A stretch of DNA of 64,000 nt from Gemmatimonadota bacterium (GCA_021413975.1 JAIOPJ010000054.1:124001-188000); one strand, 5' to 3'. Shown: positions 1 to 10,028, counted from the stretch's first letter. A program made the numbers and translations. The notes: a model not told the origin generated them from the sequence alone.

Positions 1-1
1 G

Positions 2-1063
2 ACGATCGACCTCGCCACGCTCACCATCGGCGTGCCGCGCTACACCGACGATCAGCTTGCGGCGCTCGAGCGCACGGCCATCGTGCCCACGCGCCCTGCA
101 CCAGCGCGCGCGATCCCGAACCCCGCCGTGATGACCGCGGTGGAGAAGGTCGCCTTCTACAAGAGCGAAGGCGTGGCGGTGGTGATGCAGACCGACGGCA
201 ACCGGATGGGCGTGGTGCCCGGCTATTCGCGGCCGGGCTCGGGGCAGGACCGTTGGTCCGCCGAGGGAATGCGCAACTCGCCGCCGATGATGGTCATCAC
301 GCCCGAGCACTACAACCGCATGTACCGCATCCTCAAGCGCGGCATCCCGGTGAAGGTCGAGGTCGAGGTGCGCAACCGGATCGGCGACCGCGTGGAGCAG
401 GCGATGAACATCGTCGGCGAGATCCCCGGCACCGACCCGCGCGGCGAAGTGGTGATGCTCGGCGCGCACTTCGACACCTGGCACGCGAGTCCCAACGCCA
501 GCGACAACACTTCGGGCGTCGCGGTGGCGATGGAGGCGATGCGGATCCTCAAGGCGATCGGCGTGAAGCCCAAGCGGACCATCCGGATCGCGCTCTGGGC
601 GGGCGAGGAGCAGGGGCTCTTCGGCTCACGCGCCTATGTGCGGCAACACTTCGGCGACCCGCGCGACGCGAAGGTGGGCATGAAGCCCGCCTACGAGAAG
701 CTCTCGGCGTACTTCAATCAGGACTACGGCGCCGGGCAGTATCGCGGCATCTACCTGCAGGGGAACGAGTCGGCCCGGTCGATGCTCGCTGCCTGGATGG
801 AACCGTTCCGCGACCTCGGCATGACGGCCGTCTCGAACCAGAGCGTCGGGAGCACCGACCACATCGCGTTCGACGAGGTGGGGTTGCCGGGCTTCCAGTT
901 CCTGCAGGACCGCACGCCGGGGACCGGCGGGCACACGAACGTCGACTTCCTGGAGGGGATCCAGGAACAGGACCTGATCAAGAACGCGACGATCATGGCG
1001 TCGTACGTGTACCATGCGGCGATGGCGGAGGAGCGGATGCCGCGGAAGGCACCGCCGCGTTAG
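2..1063 (+). CDS. M28-family metallopeptidase, C-terminal part (5' end outside window)
   Basis: Frame is open to the window edge (TIDLATLTIGVPRYTDDQL...); zinc-peptidase motifs GAHFDTWHASPNASDNTSG and ALWAGEEQGLFGS. Confidence 0.9.
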   Translation, partial: TIDLATLTIGVPRYTDDQLAALERTAIVPTRPAPARAIPNPAVMTAVEKVAFYKSEGVAVVMQTDGNRMGVVPGYSRPGSGQDRWSAEGMRNSPPMMVITPEHYNRMYRILKRGIPVKVEVEVRNRIGDRVEQAMNIVGEIPGTDPRGEVVMLGAHFDTWHASPNASDNTSGVAVAMEAMRILKAIGVKPKRTIRIALWAGEEQGLFGSRAYVRQHFGDPRDAKVGMKPAYEKLSAYFNQDYGAGQYRGIYLQGNESARSMLAAWMEPFRDLGMTAVSNQSVGSTDHIAFDEVGLPGFQFLQDRTPGTGGHTNVDFLEGIQEQDLIKNATIMASYVYHAAMAEERMPRKAPPR

Positions 1064-1091
1064 GCGCGCGCGGCGGACGCGCGCCCAGCGG

Positions 1092-2420
1092 CTACGCCGT
1101 TGCGCGCGCCTCGGCAAGGCTCGCCTCCAGGATCGTCATCGCCTCGTCCACATCCGAGCGCGTGATCAACAGCGGCGGCATGAACCGCACCGTGCTCGCC
1201 CCGCACGAGAGCAGGATCAGTCCGTTGTGGTAGGCGCGGGTGACGAGGTCGTCGCAGAGCTTCCGCGCGGGCGTCTTGTCCCCGGCGCCATTCACGAGCT
1301 CCATCCCGATCATGAGCCCGCGCCCGCGCACCTCGCCGATGCTCGGCTCCCGCGTCTGCCACTCGCGGAGCCGCGCCATGAAGTAGTCACCCACCGCGGC
1401 GGCATTCGCCATGTACCCGTGCTCCACCAGGTCGAGCGTCGCGATCGCCGCTGCGCAGCAGACGGGATTGCCGCCATAGGTGTTGCCGTGCGCGCCGCGC
1501 TTCCACAGCTCCATGTGCTTCTTCTTGGCCACCACGAGCCCGATCGGCATGCCGCTGCCGAGTCCCTTGGCGAGGCACATGATGTCGGGGACGACGCCCA
1601 CGTGATGCGCGGCGAACATCTTGCCCGTACGCCCCACGCCCGACTGCACCTCGTCGAAGATCAGCATGATGCCGTGCCGATCGCAGAGGGCGCGCAGGCC
1701 CTGCAGGAAGCCATCGGGCGGCACCACGTAGCCACCCTCGCCCTGGATCGGCTCGATGAGGATCCCCGCGACCTCCTTGGCCGGCACGTTGTGCGTGAAG
1801 AGGACGTTCTCGATGTAGTCGAGCACCGCCTTCCCCTGGTCGTCACCGGCGAAGATCGGCCGGTAGTTGTTGGGGTAGGGCACATGCGTCACGCCGGGCA
1901 TGGTGGGGAAGAAGCCCGCCTGCTGGGTGTACTTGCTGCTCGTGAACGCGAGCGATCCCATGGTGCGGCCGTGGAAACCGCCCAGGAAGCCGATGAAGCG
2001 CGAACGGCCGGTGACGTAGCGGGCGAGCTTGAGTGCGCCTTCGACCGACTCGGTGCCGCTCTGGCACATGAAGCTCAGCACGGGCTCGTCGCCCATGGGC
2101 TTCACCTCGGCGATGCGTTCACCCAGGCGCACCTGCTTCTCGTGCCAGTAGTCGCTCGAGATGTGGAGGAAGCCCTGCGCGGCGTCGGTGATCGCCTTCA
2201 CGACCGCGGGATGCGAGTGGCCGGTGGAGCAGACGGCGATGCCGGCCGCGAAGTCGAGGAAGCGGTTGCCGTCGACGTCCCAGACCTCGGCGCCCTTGCC
2301 GTGCGACATGGCGAAGGGGTAGTCGCGCGGGTAGGAGGGTGAGACGACCTTCGCGTCGCGGGCGATGAGGGCGACGGCGTTGGGGCCGGGGAGGGGGGTG
2401 CGGATGTGTGGGGACTTCAT
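1092..2420 (-). CDS. Class-III PLP aminotransferase (GABA/acetylornithine aminotransferase family)
   Basis: Motifs LIFDEVQSGVGRTGKMFA and CLAKGLGSGMPIG; 442 aa; 4-nt overlap with upstream gene. Confidence 0.92.
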   Translation of the reverse strand: MKSPHIRTPLPGPNAVALIARDAKVVSPSYPRDYPFAMSHGKGAEVWDVDGNRFLDFAAGIAVCSTGHSHPAVVKAITDAAQGFLHISSDYWHEKQVRLGERIAEVKPMGDEPVLSFMCQSGTESVEGALKLARYVTGRSRFIGFLGGFHGRTMGSLAFTSSKYTQQAGFFPTMPGVTHVPYPNNYRPIFAGDDQGKAVLDYIENVLFTHNVPAKEVAGILIEPIQGEGGYVVPPDGFLQGLRALCDRHGIMLIFDEVQSGVGRTGKMFAAHHVGVVPDIMCLAKGLGSGMPIGLVVAKKKHMELWKRGAHGNTYGGNPVCCAAAIATLDLVEHGYMANAAAVGDYFMARLREWQTREPSIGEVRGRGLMIGMELVNGAGDKTPARKLCDDLVTRAYHNGLILLSCGASTVRFMPPLLITRSDVDEAMTILEASLAEARATA

Positions 2421-3175
2421 GTGACACCTTGGTTGGGCAGCGTGATCCGAACGCGAGCCGCATGCGCACGCGTGGTGCGTGCGTGCAGATCGCGGAGTAC
2501 AAGTAGTTCATCGGCCGTCGGCGGCGCGATCGTGGCAAGCGCAGCCGCCACGCGCAGCGGCCACCCACACGCCGCCCGCACCTGCTCGACCGCCACCCCC
2601 TCGTACAGCGCCACGAGCACCATCTCCCGGGTGGTGACTTCAGGCTCCAACACCCCGAGATCCGTGATGATCGCACTCGGCCGCCCCGCACTCGTGGTGA
2701 AGTCGAGCTTGGGAACGAACGTCCGCGCCGACTGCTTCATCACCACGAACACCTCGCGCGCCTGCGACGCGATCTCGGGCGCCCCGCCCGACCCGGGCAG
2801 TCGCACCGCGGGGTGCGCATACTCCCCGATCACGGTGCTGTTGAGGTTCCCGAACCGGTCCACCTGCGCCGCCCCCAGGAACCCCACATCCACGCGCCCG
2901 CGCTGCAGGTAGTGCGTGAAGATCTCCGGCAGGGGGATCACGCTGCGCGCCGTCTCCGCCAGCTCGCCGTCGCCGATCGAGAGCGGCAGCACGTTCGGTC
3001 GCGTCCCCACCGTGCCCGACTCATAGATGAGCACCAGGTCGGGCGCATGGGTGAGCCGAGCGAGATTGCACGCCGCGCTCGGCAGGCCGATCCCCACGAA
3101 GCAGACCGCACCGTTCTTCAATCGCCGCGAGGCGGCGATCGTCATCATCTCGTCGGGGGTGTAGTCCGCGCTCAC
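2417..3175 (-). CDS. CoA-transferase subunit beta (GctB/Type I CoA-transferase family)
   Basis: MSADYTPDEMMTIAASRRLKNGAVCFVGIGLPSAACNLARLTHAPDLVLIYESGTVG; GTG start at 3175 in a GTGA overlap with subunit A. Confidence 0.88.
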   Translation of the reverse strand: MSADYTPDEMMTIAASRRLKNGAVCFVGIGLPSAACNLARLTHAPDLVLIYESGTVGTRPNVLPLSIGDGELAETARSVIPLPEIFTHYLQRGRVDVGFLGAAQVDRFGNLNSTVIGEYAHPAVRLPGSGGAPEIASQAREVFVVMKQSARTFVPKLDFTTSAGRPSAIITDLGVLEPEVTTREMVLVALYEGVAVEQVRAACGWPLRVAAALATIAPPTADELLVLRDLHARTTRAHAARVRITLPNQGVT

Positions 3176-4026
3176 TCTGTCGCCCCGACGCTGCGGAGGA
3201 ACCCCGCGTGATCCGCGGTCCCGAGCACATGCCGCTCCATCCAGGCCAGGAACGTGTCGCGCGACCGCGCGATCTCGTCCCACGCCAGGTAGAACGCATT
3301 GTCGCGCGCATAGTGCCCCAGCGCGTACGAGGGATACGCGCCCCCCGGCACCTCGGCGATCGCCGCCACCTGCCAGCCGGGGATCACGAACGCGTTCATG
3401 GGCGCGTCGATGGAGTCGACGATCCTCTCGACGGTGACCACGAGCGTGCGCGCCGCCATCGCCGCCTCGCGGCTTGCGCCCACGATCCCGCGAAGCAACA
3501 CATTGCCCTCGCGGTCGGCGGCCTGCGCGTGTAGCACCGTCACGTCGGGGGTAATCGCCGGCAGCGCCGTGAGCACCTCGCCCGTGAAAGGGCAGGTGAC
3601 CTGCGAGATGCGGGCGGGGTTGGCCGCGGGCAGGTCGGTACCGGTGTAGCCGCGCAGCACCCCGAACGGCAAACCGCTGGCACCAGCCGAGTAGCGCACG
3701 GCCATGCCGGCATGACTGTGCTCATCGATCGCCAGGGCGTGCGGCCAGGCGTGCTCGATCGCGTCGCGGAGCCGGTGCAGCGACCCCACTCCCGGATTGC
3801 CGCCCCAGGAGAAGGTGAGCGCCTTCGCGCAGCCCATCCCGATCATCTGGTCGTAGATCAGGTCGGGCGTCATGCGCACGAGCGTGAGGTCGCGGCGGCG
3901 CTGGCGGATGATCTCGTGACCGGCGGCGAACGGGATGAGATGCGTGAAGCCCTCCAGCGCGACCGTCATGCCGTCCTGCACATGCCGCGCGATGACGTCG
4001 CGCAGCGGCATCACCTGCGTGCTCAT
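3172..4026 (-). CDS. CoA-transferase subunit alpha (GctA-like)
   Basis: MTVALEGFTHLIPFAAGHEIIRQRRRDLTLVRMTPDLIYDQMIG...; paired with subunit beta. Confidence 0.88.
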   Translation of the reverse strand: MSTQVMPLRDVIARHVQDGMTVALEGFTHLIPFAAGHEIIRQRRRDLTLVRMTPDLIYDQMIGMGCAKALTFSWGGNPGVGSLHRLRDAIEHAWPHALAIDEHSHAGMAVRYSAGASGLPFGVLRGYTGTDLPAANPARISQVTCPFTGEVLTALPAITPDVTVLHAQAADREGNVLLRGIVGASREAAMAARTLVVTVERIVDSIDAPMNAFVIPGWQVAAIAEVPGGAYPSYALGHYARDNAFYLAWDEIARSRDTFLAWMERHVLGTADHAGFLRSVGATE

Positions 4027-5573
4027 GGCGTGACCGGATCCGCGTCCACGCGGAGATAGCGCGCGAGATACCCGTGCAGCACGGGCGCTTCGTCGGCGGC
4101 GTACTCGTCGGCGCGGAGCGACGCGGGCATGGACGACCAGGCGCTGGTGGCGTCGATCGGTGCGAACGGGTCGGCACGCTCCATCGCGCCGGCGAGCGCG
4201 CGCGCGAATCGTGCGCCTTCGTCGGCAGTCCCATGCACCGGCACGCGGGAGGTGCGGCTGAGGCCCCTCACCATGCCGATCGCGCCCTCAGGGGTGCGGT
4301 ACCGCCGCAGCATGAGCAACGGCAGGAGCAGCTCGCGTCCCCAGCAGGGATGCCCGTCCCGCGCGACCTCGGCCAGGGTGGGCGCCACGAAGTGGCCGGC
4401 GCCCCGCCCATGGTCGCTCAGCGTCTCGCCGCCGAAGTGCACGTGGGCGCCCTGTTCGTGCAGCTGATGCGCCACCTGGCGGTAGTGGCCGTGATCGTCC
4501 GCCGACACGAGCGGACCGATCTCCGTCTCCGCGAGCCGGGGATCGCCGACGCGCAACGCGCTCGCGATCGACCCGAGGCGCGCGATCAGCGCGTCGGCGA
4601 CCTCGTGATGGACGATGAGGTACGACGGTGCGTCCGGTCGCTGCCCGGTGAGCCCGAATGCGGCACGCGCGATGCTCGCCGCAGCGGCACTGACGTCGGC
4701 GTGCGCGGTGACGATCCGGGCCGACTTCGCCGTGAACTCGGCGATGCAGGGCCGCGGCGGGTGCGACGTCCACATCATCTGCGAGAGCGGGCGACCCGCC
4801 GACCGCGCACCGGTGAAGGTGGAACCGGCCACGCGGACGTCATCGAACATCGCGGTGCCCATGTCCTTGGGCGCGCCCGAGATCAGGTTGAACACGCCGG
4901 CAGGGATGCCGGCGTCGCGGATCATCTCGGCGAAGATGCGCGCCGCCCACGAGTTCTCCTCCGCCGACTTGAGCACCACGGTGTTCCCCGCGAGCAGTGC
5001 CGCTGCCGCGGGGGCCGCGCCGCACGCGAGCGGGTGGTGGAACGGCGCGAAGACCGTCCATGCGCCATGCGCGACCATCCGCGAATCGGTGCTGGCGCGA
5101 CCGGCACGCCCGGCGACGAATCCGTGGGTCGCCCACTCGTCGCAATAGTTCGAGATGAGCTCGGTCGTGCCCCACACCTCGCGCAGGGCCTCATGGCGCG
5201 TCTTGCCCGCCTCGAGCGTGAGGATGGCCGCGAGCTCGTAGGTCCGCGCCTCCAACTGCTCCAGCACCCTTCGCAGCACGCCGCGCCGGTCCGATTCCGA
5301 CGTTTCGGACCAGGCGAGCGCTGCCGCCTGCGCCGCACTGATCGCCAGTCCCACCTCGATCTCGGTCGCCGCGGCGAAGTGGCCGAGCACGAGGCCGCGG
5401 TCGGTCGGCGAGTGCTGCGTGCGGAGTCGGCGCGCGCCGAGGTCGTCGCCGCCGATCAGGAGGCCATAGCTCGCCCCCAGTCGCGGCCGGAGGTCGGCGA
5501 GCGCGGCCTCGAACCGCGCGTGGTCGGAGGCACGCAGCGGGGTGAGGGTGGGATCGGCCGCGGGACTCGTCAC
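4023..5573 (-). CDS. Aldehyde-dehydrogenase-fold protein, predicted catalytically inactive
   Basis: ALDH scaffold LLAGNTVVLKSAEENSWAARIFAEMIRDAGIPAGVFNLISGAP recognisable, but GQKCS is GQRPD and WNFP is FHHP. GTG start at 5573 inferred from GTGA overlap. Confidence 0.85.
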   Translation of the reverse strand: MTSPAADPTLTPLRASDHARFEAALADLRPRLGASYGLLIGGDDLGARRLRTQHSPTDRGLVLGHFAAATEIEVGLAISAAQAAALAWSETSESDRRGVLRRVLEQLEARTYELAAILTLEAGKTRHEALREVWGTTELISNYCDEWATHGFVAGRAGRASTDSRMVAHGAWTVFAPFHHPLACGAAPAAAALLAGNTVVLKSAEENSWAARIFAEMIRDAGIPAGVFNLISGAPKDMGTAMFDDVRVAGSTFTGARSAGRPLSQMMWTSHPPRPCIAEFTAKSARIVTAHADVSAAAASIARAAFGLTGQRPDAPSYLIVHHEVADALIARLGSIASALRVGDPRLAETEIGPLVSADDHGHYRQVAHQLHEQGAHVHFGGETLSDHGRGAGHFVAPTLAEVARDGHPCWGRELLLPLLMLRRYRTPEGAIGMVRGLSRTSRVPVHGTADEGARFARALAGAMERADPFAPIDATSAWSSMPASLRADEYAADEAPVLHGYLARYLRVDADPVTP

Positions 5574-6919
5574 GAAGCGCCTCGGGCAGCGGGGAAGTGC
5601 TTCGCGAGGAGTCGGTCGAGCAGGGCGAGCGAGCCGACGAGATCGGGTTCGGTGATCACGAGCGGAGGCGCCAGCAGGAGCAGATTCCCGCGCGTCGCGA
5701 ACGAGACGCCCGCCTGCAGACCGTCGCGCACGAGCGCGCCCAGCGCCGGTGGCGTGCCCGGCCACTCCGACAGCGGCGCGCGCGTCCCACGATCGGCGAC
5801 GAGCTCGAGCACCGCGAAGAGACCGTGCCCGCCGCGCACATCGCCGATCACGTCATGCCGCTCCTGCATCTCCCGCAGCAGGTCGAGCATCACCCCGCCG
5901 AGCCGTCGCGACTGCGCGATCAGGTCTCCGCTCGCGTATGCCTCGACCGCCGCGACGCCGGCGGCGCAGGAGAGCGGATGACCGCAGTAAGTGAGTCCGG
6001 TGTGGAGCATCTCGTGCTCGAACCGTTGCGCGACCTCCGCCGAGAGCACCACGGCACCGAGCGGCAGGTGTGCTCCGGTCAACCCTTTGGCGAGCGTCAT
6101 GACGTCGGGCCGGCCCGCCTCGCCATGGCGCTGCCAGGCGAACCACTCACCGCACCGGCCGAACCCGCTCATCACCTCGTCGGCGATCAGCAGCGTTCCC
6201 GCGCGCCGCGTGACCTCGCGCAGCGCGGGCCAGTAGCTGTCTGGAGGCACGATGCCATTGGTGCCCGAATCGACCTCCATGAGCACCGCCGCCACCTCGT
6301 GCGCCCCCTCGCGCGCGATCAGCTGCTCCACGTGCTCGGCGGCGCGCAGGCCGCACTCGGCGTCGGTGCCGGGCCCGAAGGGCGAACGGTACGCGTACGG
6401 CGGCAAGGCGTGGATCACCCGCTGCGCCGTGGGGTCCGAGGCCGCACGGGTGCGCGTGTCGCCCGAGTACGCCATGGTCGCGTAGCTGGCGCCGTGGTAC
6501 GACCGGTCGCGCGCGATCACGAGTCCACGCGCCCGCCCCTGCGCCTGCCGCGCGAACTTGACCGCGTGCTCGTTGGCATCGGCGCCCCCGAGCGTGAAGA
6601 AGACGCGCCCGCCGGTGAAGCCGCTCTTCTCCAGCAGGAGCTCGGCGAGACGGGCGCGCGGCTCCGACCCCCAGGCGTTCGCGATGTAGCAGAGCCGGTC
6701 GGCCTGCGCCTTGATCGCGTTCACCACGGCCGGATGCTGATGCCCGAGATTGCAGCACTCGGACTGGCTCGACATGTCGAGGAAGCGCCGTCCGTCGGCG
6801 GTGAAGAAGTACGCCCCCTCGCCGCCGACCACGGTCGGGGCATCCCAGCGGTCCTGCACGGTCCAGCTGTGCAGGACCGTCTCCTTCTCGGTGAGGTGGG
6901 CGCTCGTACGGGCACTCAT
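5570..6919 (-). CDS. Class-III aminotransferase (omega-amino acid/taurine-pyruvate type)
   Basis: LLIADEVMSGFGRCGEWFAWQ, LAKGLTGAHLPLGAVV; ATG at 6919 chosen because downstream homology begins MSARTSAHLTEKETVLHSWTVQ. Confidence 0.9.
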   Translation of the reverse strand: MSARTSAHLTEKETVLHSWTVQDRWDAPTVVGGEGAYFFTADGRRFLDMSSQSECCNLGHQHPAVVNAIKAQADRLCYIANAWGSEPRARLAELLLEKSGFTGGRVFFTLGGADANEHAVKFARQAQGRARGLVIARDRSYHGASYATMAYSGDTRTRAASDPTAQRVIHALPPYAYRSPFGPGTDAECGLRAAEHVEQLIAREGAHEVAAVLMEVDSGTNGIVPPDSYWPALREVTRRAGTLLIADEVMSGFGRCGEWFAWQRHGEAGRPDVMTLAKGLTGAHLPLGAVVLSAEVAQRFEHEMLHTGLTYCGHPLSCAAGVAAVEAYASGDLIAQSRRLGGVMLDLLREMQERHDVIGDVRGGHGLFAVLELVADRGTRAPLSEWPGTPPALGALVRDGLQAGVSFATRGNLLLLAPPLVITEPDLVGSLALLDRLLAKHFPAARGAS

Positions 6920-6990
6920 GGAGCGGAATATACGGTCCCTGCCGCCGCGCGCATTGCGTGCCCTCGCAGGGTCGGCCACCTTTCGCCGAC

Positions 6991-7782
6991 ATGTCACCCG
7001 TTGCCGCTCCGACCGCGACGTACCGCGCACTCACGCGCGCGATCTCGCCCCGCATCGTGGAGTGCGAGCTCACGCACCTCGAGCGGCTCCCGATCGATGT
7101 TCCGAACGCGCGCGCACAGCACGCCGCGTACGCGCGCGCGCTCGTTTCGCTCGGGTGCGCCGTGGAAGAGGTGGAGCCGGCGCCCGATCATCCGGACTCG
7201 GTCTTCATCGAGGACACGGCGGTGGTGCTCGACGAGATCGCGGTGATCACGCGTCCCGGCGCCGAGTCGCGGCGCGGCGAGACGGCGGCCGTGGAGCGCG
7301 TGCTCGCGCCGCTCCGACCGCTGGCGCACATCAGGGCGCCGGGGACGCTCGACGGCGGGGATGTGTTCGTCGTCGGCAAGCGCGTCTTCGCCGGGCGCAC
7401 CGGCCGCACCAATGACGAGGGGATCGCGCAGTTGCGCGCCGCGCTCGCGCCGCACGGTTACACGGTCGAGGCGATCGACGTGACGGGCTGCCTGCACCTG
7501 AAGACCGCGGTGACGGCGGTGGACGACCGGACCGTGCTGGCGAATCCGCAGTGGATCGACCTCCGGGCGCTCGCCGGAGTGGATGTCATCGAGGTCGACC
7601 CCGCGGAACCGATGGGCGCCAACATCGTGCGCGTGGGCGAGGCGCTGCTCTATGGCGCGTCGTATCCGCGAACGCGCGCCCGGCTCGAGGCGCGCGGCCA
7701 TCGGCCCGTGTGCGTCGACGCGTCGGAACTCGCCAAGGCCGAAGGGGCCGTGACCTGCTGCTCGCTGGTCCTGCGCGCTTGA
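6991..7782 (+). CDS. ddaH: N(G),N(G)-dimethylarginine dimethylaminohydrolase / amidinotransferase-fold hydrolase
   Basis: DSVFIEDTAVV, GTLDGGDVFVVGKRVFAGRTGRTN, GCLHLKTAVTAV, GANIVRVGEALLY; C-terminal catalytic-type Cys in EGAVTCCSLVLRA. Confidence 0.88.
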   Translation: MSPVAAPTATYRALTRAISPRIVECELTHLERLPIDVPNARAQHAAYARALVSLGCAVEEVEPAPDHPDSVFIEDTAVVLDEIAVITRPGAESRRGETAAVERVLAPLRPLAHIRAPGTLDGGDVFVVGKRVFAGRTGRTNDEGIAQLRAALAPHGYTVEAIDVTGCLHLKTAVTAVDDRTVLANPQWIDLRALAGVDVIEVDPAEPMGANIVRVGEALLYGASYPRTRARLEARGHRPVCVDASELAKAEGAVTCCSLVLRA

Positions 7783-9977
7783 GGGTCCGTCCGCTGGTGT
7801 TGCTCGCGCTCGCCGCGGGAGTGAGCGAGGCGCTCGGCGCCCAGCAGCCCGCTACGCCTGCGAAGCTCACCGGCGTGCTGATCCCCGCCGGCTCGGTCGC
7901 GCCCGTCCTGGACGGCCGGCTCGACGACGCCATCTGGCGCACCGCCAAGCCGATCGACGATCTGCGCCAGCGCGAACCCCTCGAAGGAATCGCCGCCACC
8001 GAACGCACCGAGGTGCGCGTGCTCTTCGACGAGACCACGCTCTTCATCGCCGTGCGCGCCTTCGACAGCGAACCCGGCAAGGTCGTCGCGCGCATCCTCG
8101 AGCGCGACAAGGTCATGCTCGCCGACTTCGACGGCACGCCGCAGTTCGGCGGCGACGACGGCATCGCGCTCCTCATCGACGGCCTGCACGACCACCGCAA
8201 CGCGATGGTCCTCGCCACCAACGCCAATGGCGCCGAGTTCGACGCCCTGCTCACCGACGAGGGACGTGAGTTCAATGTCGATTGGCGCGGCGTCTGGCGG
8301 GTGGCGGCGGAGCGCACCGCCGACGGGTGGACGGCCGAGTTCGCGATCCCGTTCCGGTCGCTGCGGTACCGGCCGGGCGACGCCGAATGGGGCTTCAACG
8401 TCTACCGGATGATCCGTCGCAAGAACGAGGAGGTGCTCTGGCAGGGCTGGACGCGTGACGGTGGCGGCTTCGCGCGCGTGAGCCTTGCGGGCCATCTCGA
8501 TGGGCTCGAGAACCTGCCGCGCCCGCGCCGCAACGTCGAGGTGCGTCCCTATCTGCTCCTGGGCGCCGATCGCGAGCGCGACGAGGACACCGGAGTGCTC
8601 GTGGACACGCCGCGGCGCGGCATCGGCGGGGAGATGAAGGCACAGGTGGGGCCGGGACTCGTGCTCGACGCCACCGTGAACACCGACTTCGCGCAGGTCG
8701 AGGCCGACAACGTGCAGGTGAACCTCACGCGCTTCTCGCTCTTCTTCCCCGAGAAGCGGGAGTTCTTCCTCGAGAACGCGGGCGTGTTCGACTTCGGTGC
8801 GCGCGAGCTCTTCGGGCCGCCGCCCTTCCTGATGTTCTTCTCGCGGCAGATCGGCATCGCCGAGGACGGGCCGGTGCCGGTGCTCGGCGGCGCGCGGCTC
8901 ACGGGGCGGATCGGCGACCAGACCGTCGGACTGCTGTCGATGGTGACCGACAGCGCCTTCGACCAGGGCGTGACCGCGTTCAACGTGCTGCGGCTCAAGC
9001 GAGACATCGGCGGCAACAACTACATCGGTGCGATGGCGACCGACCGGCGCATGGGCCAGGACTACAACACGGTCGGCGGCGTGGACTTCAGCCTGTGGCC
9101 CACGCAGGCGCTCAACATCCAGGGCTTCGCCGCGCAGACGACCACCGGCGGCGCGGGCGGTGACGGAGGGGCATCCCGCATCGCCGTGAGCTCGCAGACC
9201 GGGCGCTACGGCTTCAACCTGCAGCACCTGCGCATCGGTCCCGACGCCGACGCGCAGCTCGGCTTCATCACGCGCAACGACATCCAGCAGACGGGCGGCA
9301 ACACCCGGCTCACGTGGCGCCCCAAGGCGCTCGGCCTGCGCACGTTGAACTGGCTCAACTTCAGCGACTACGTCGCGCGGCTCGACGGCGTGCTCCAGGA
9401 CTGGCGGTTCGCCAACGCCATCGACCTCAACTGGAACGGCGGCGAGAACATCACCTACTACCACCGCGACGGCGCCACGCGGATCGACGAGGCCTTCGAC
9501 ATCGCCGACTCGCTCCCGGTCCCGGTCGGCGCGTACGACAACGGGGTCGACGGCTTCTTCGGCTCGAGCAATCCGGCGCGGTCGGTGGTCCTGAACGCCA
9601 ACGGCGAACGGAGCACGACCTTCGGCGGCGTGCTCACGCGCCTGACCGCCGGAGTCACGCTGCGCGGCGGAAGGCACCTGGCGCTCGGCGTCGACGGGAC
9701 GCGCAGCTGGGTGAGTGTGCCGAGCGGATCGCTCGTCGCCGACATCCTCTCCACGCGGCTCGCCTGGACCTTCACGACGCACCTCTTCCTCAACACGCTC
9801 GTCCAGTACAACGGACTCGACCGGAACGTCTCGGCCAACATCCGGTTCCAGTACATCTTCCGCCCCGGCAGTGACCTCTTCCTCGTCCTCAACGAGGATC
9901 GCGGCGATCCGACCTCGATCTCGCGTTTGCAGGGGCGGGGAGCACGGATCAAGGTGACGTACCTGCGGCGGCTCTAG
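7779..9977 (+). CDS. CBM9-like/DUF5916 family outer-membrane protein
   Basis: VLDGRLDDAIWRTAKPI...; NTDFAQVEADNVQVNLTRFSLFFPEKREFFLENAGVF is a DUF5916 signature; TTG start inferred (TTGA overlap with upstream stop). Confidence 0.85.
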   Translation: MRVRPLVLLALAAGVSEALGAQQPATPAKLTGVLIPAGSVAPVLDGRLDDAIWRTAKPIDDLRQREPLEGIAATERTEVRVLFDETTLFIAVRAFDSEPGKVVARILERDKVMLADFDGTPQFGGDDGIALLIDGLHDHRNAMVLATNANGAEFDALLTDEGREFNVDWRGVWRVAAERTADGWTAEFAIPFRSLRYRPGDAEWGFNVYRMIRRKNEEVLWQGWTRDGGGFARVSLAGHLDGLENLPRPRRNVEVRPYLLLGADRERDEDTGVLVDTPRRGIGGEMKAQVGPGLVLDATVNTDFAQVEADNVQVNLTRFSLFFPEKREFFLENAGVFDFGARELFGPPPFLMFFSRQIGIAEDGPVPVLGGARLTGRIGDQTVGLLSMVTDSAFDQGVTAFNVLRLKRDIGGNNYIGAMATDRRMGQDYNTVGGVDFSLWPTQALNIQGFAAQTTTGGAGGDGGASRIAVSSQTGRYGFNLQHLRIGPDADAQLGFITRNDIQQTGGNTRLTWRPKALGLRTLNWLNFSDYVARLDGVLQDWRFANAIDLNWNGGENITYYHRDGATRIDEAFDIADSLPVPVGAYDNGVDGFFGSSNPARSVVLNANGERSTTFGGVLTRLTAGVTLRGGRHLALGVDGTRSWVSVPSGSLVADILSTRLAWTFTTHLFLNTLVQYNGLDRNVSANIRFQYIFRPGSDLFLVLNEDRGDPTSISRLQGRGARIKVTYLRRL

Positions 9978-10028
9978 CACCCCGGCACGCCGCGGTAGAT
10001 TTCCGCATGTCATGCGCGAGGGACCGTC

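Noticed and set aside
4074-7246. Long plus-strand ORFs (635 and 549 aa) over the ALDH-like and aminotransferase genes
   Set aside because: Shadow frames; the minus strand encodes recognisable families with coupled starts and stops.
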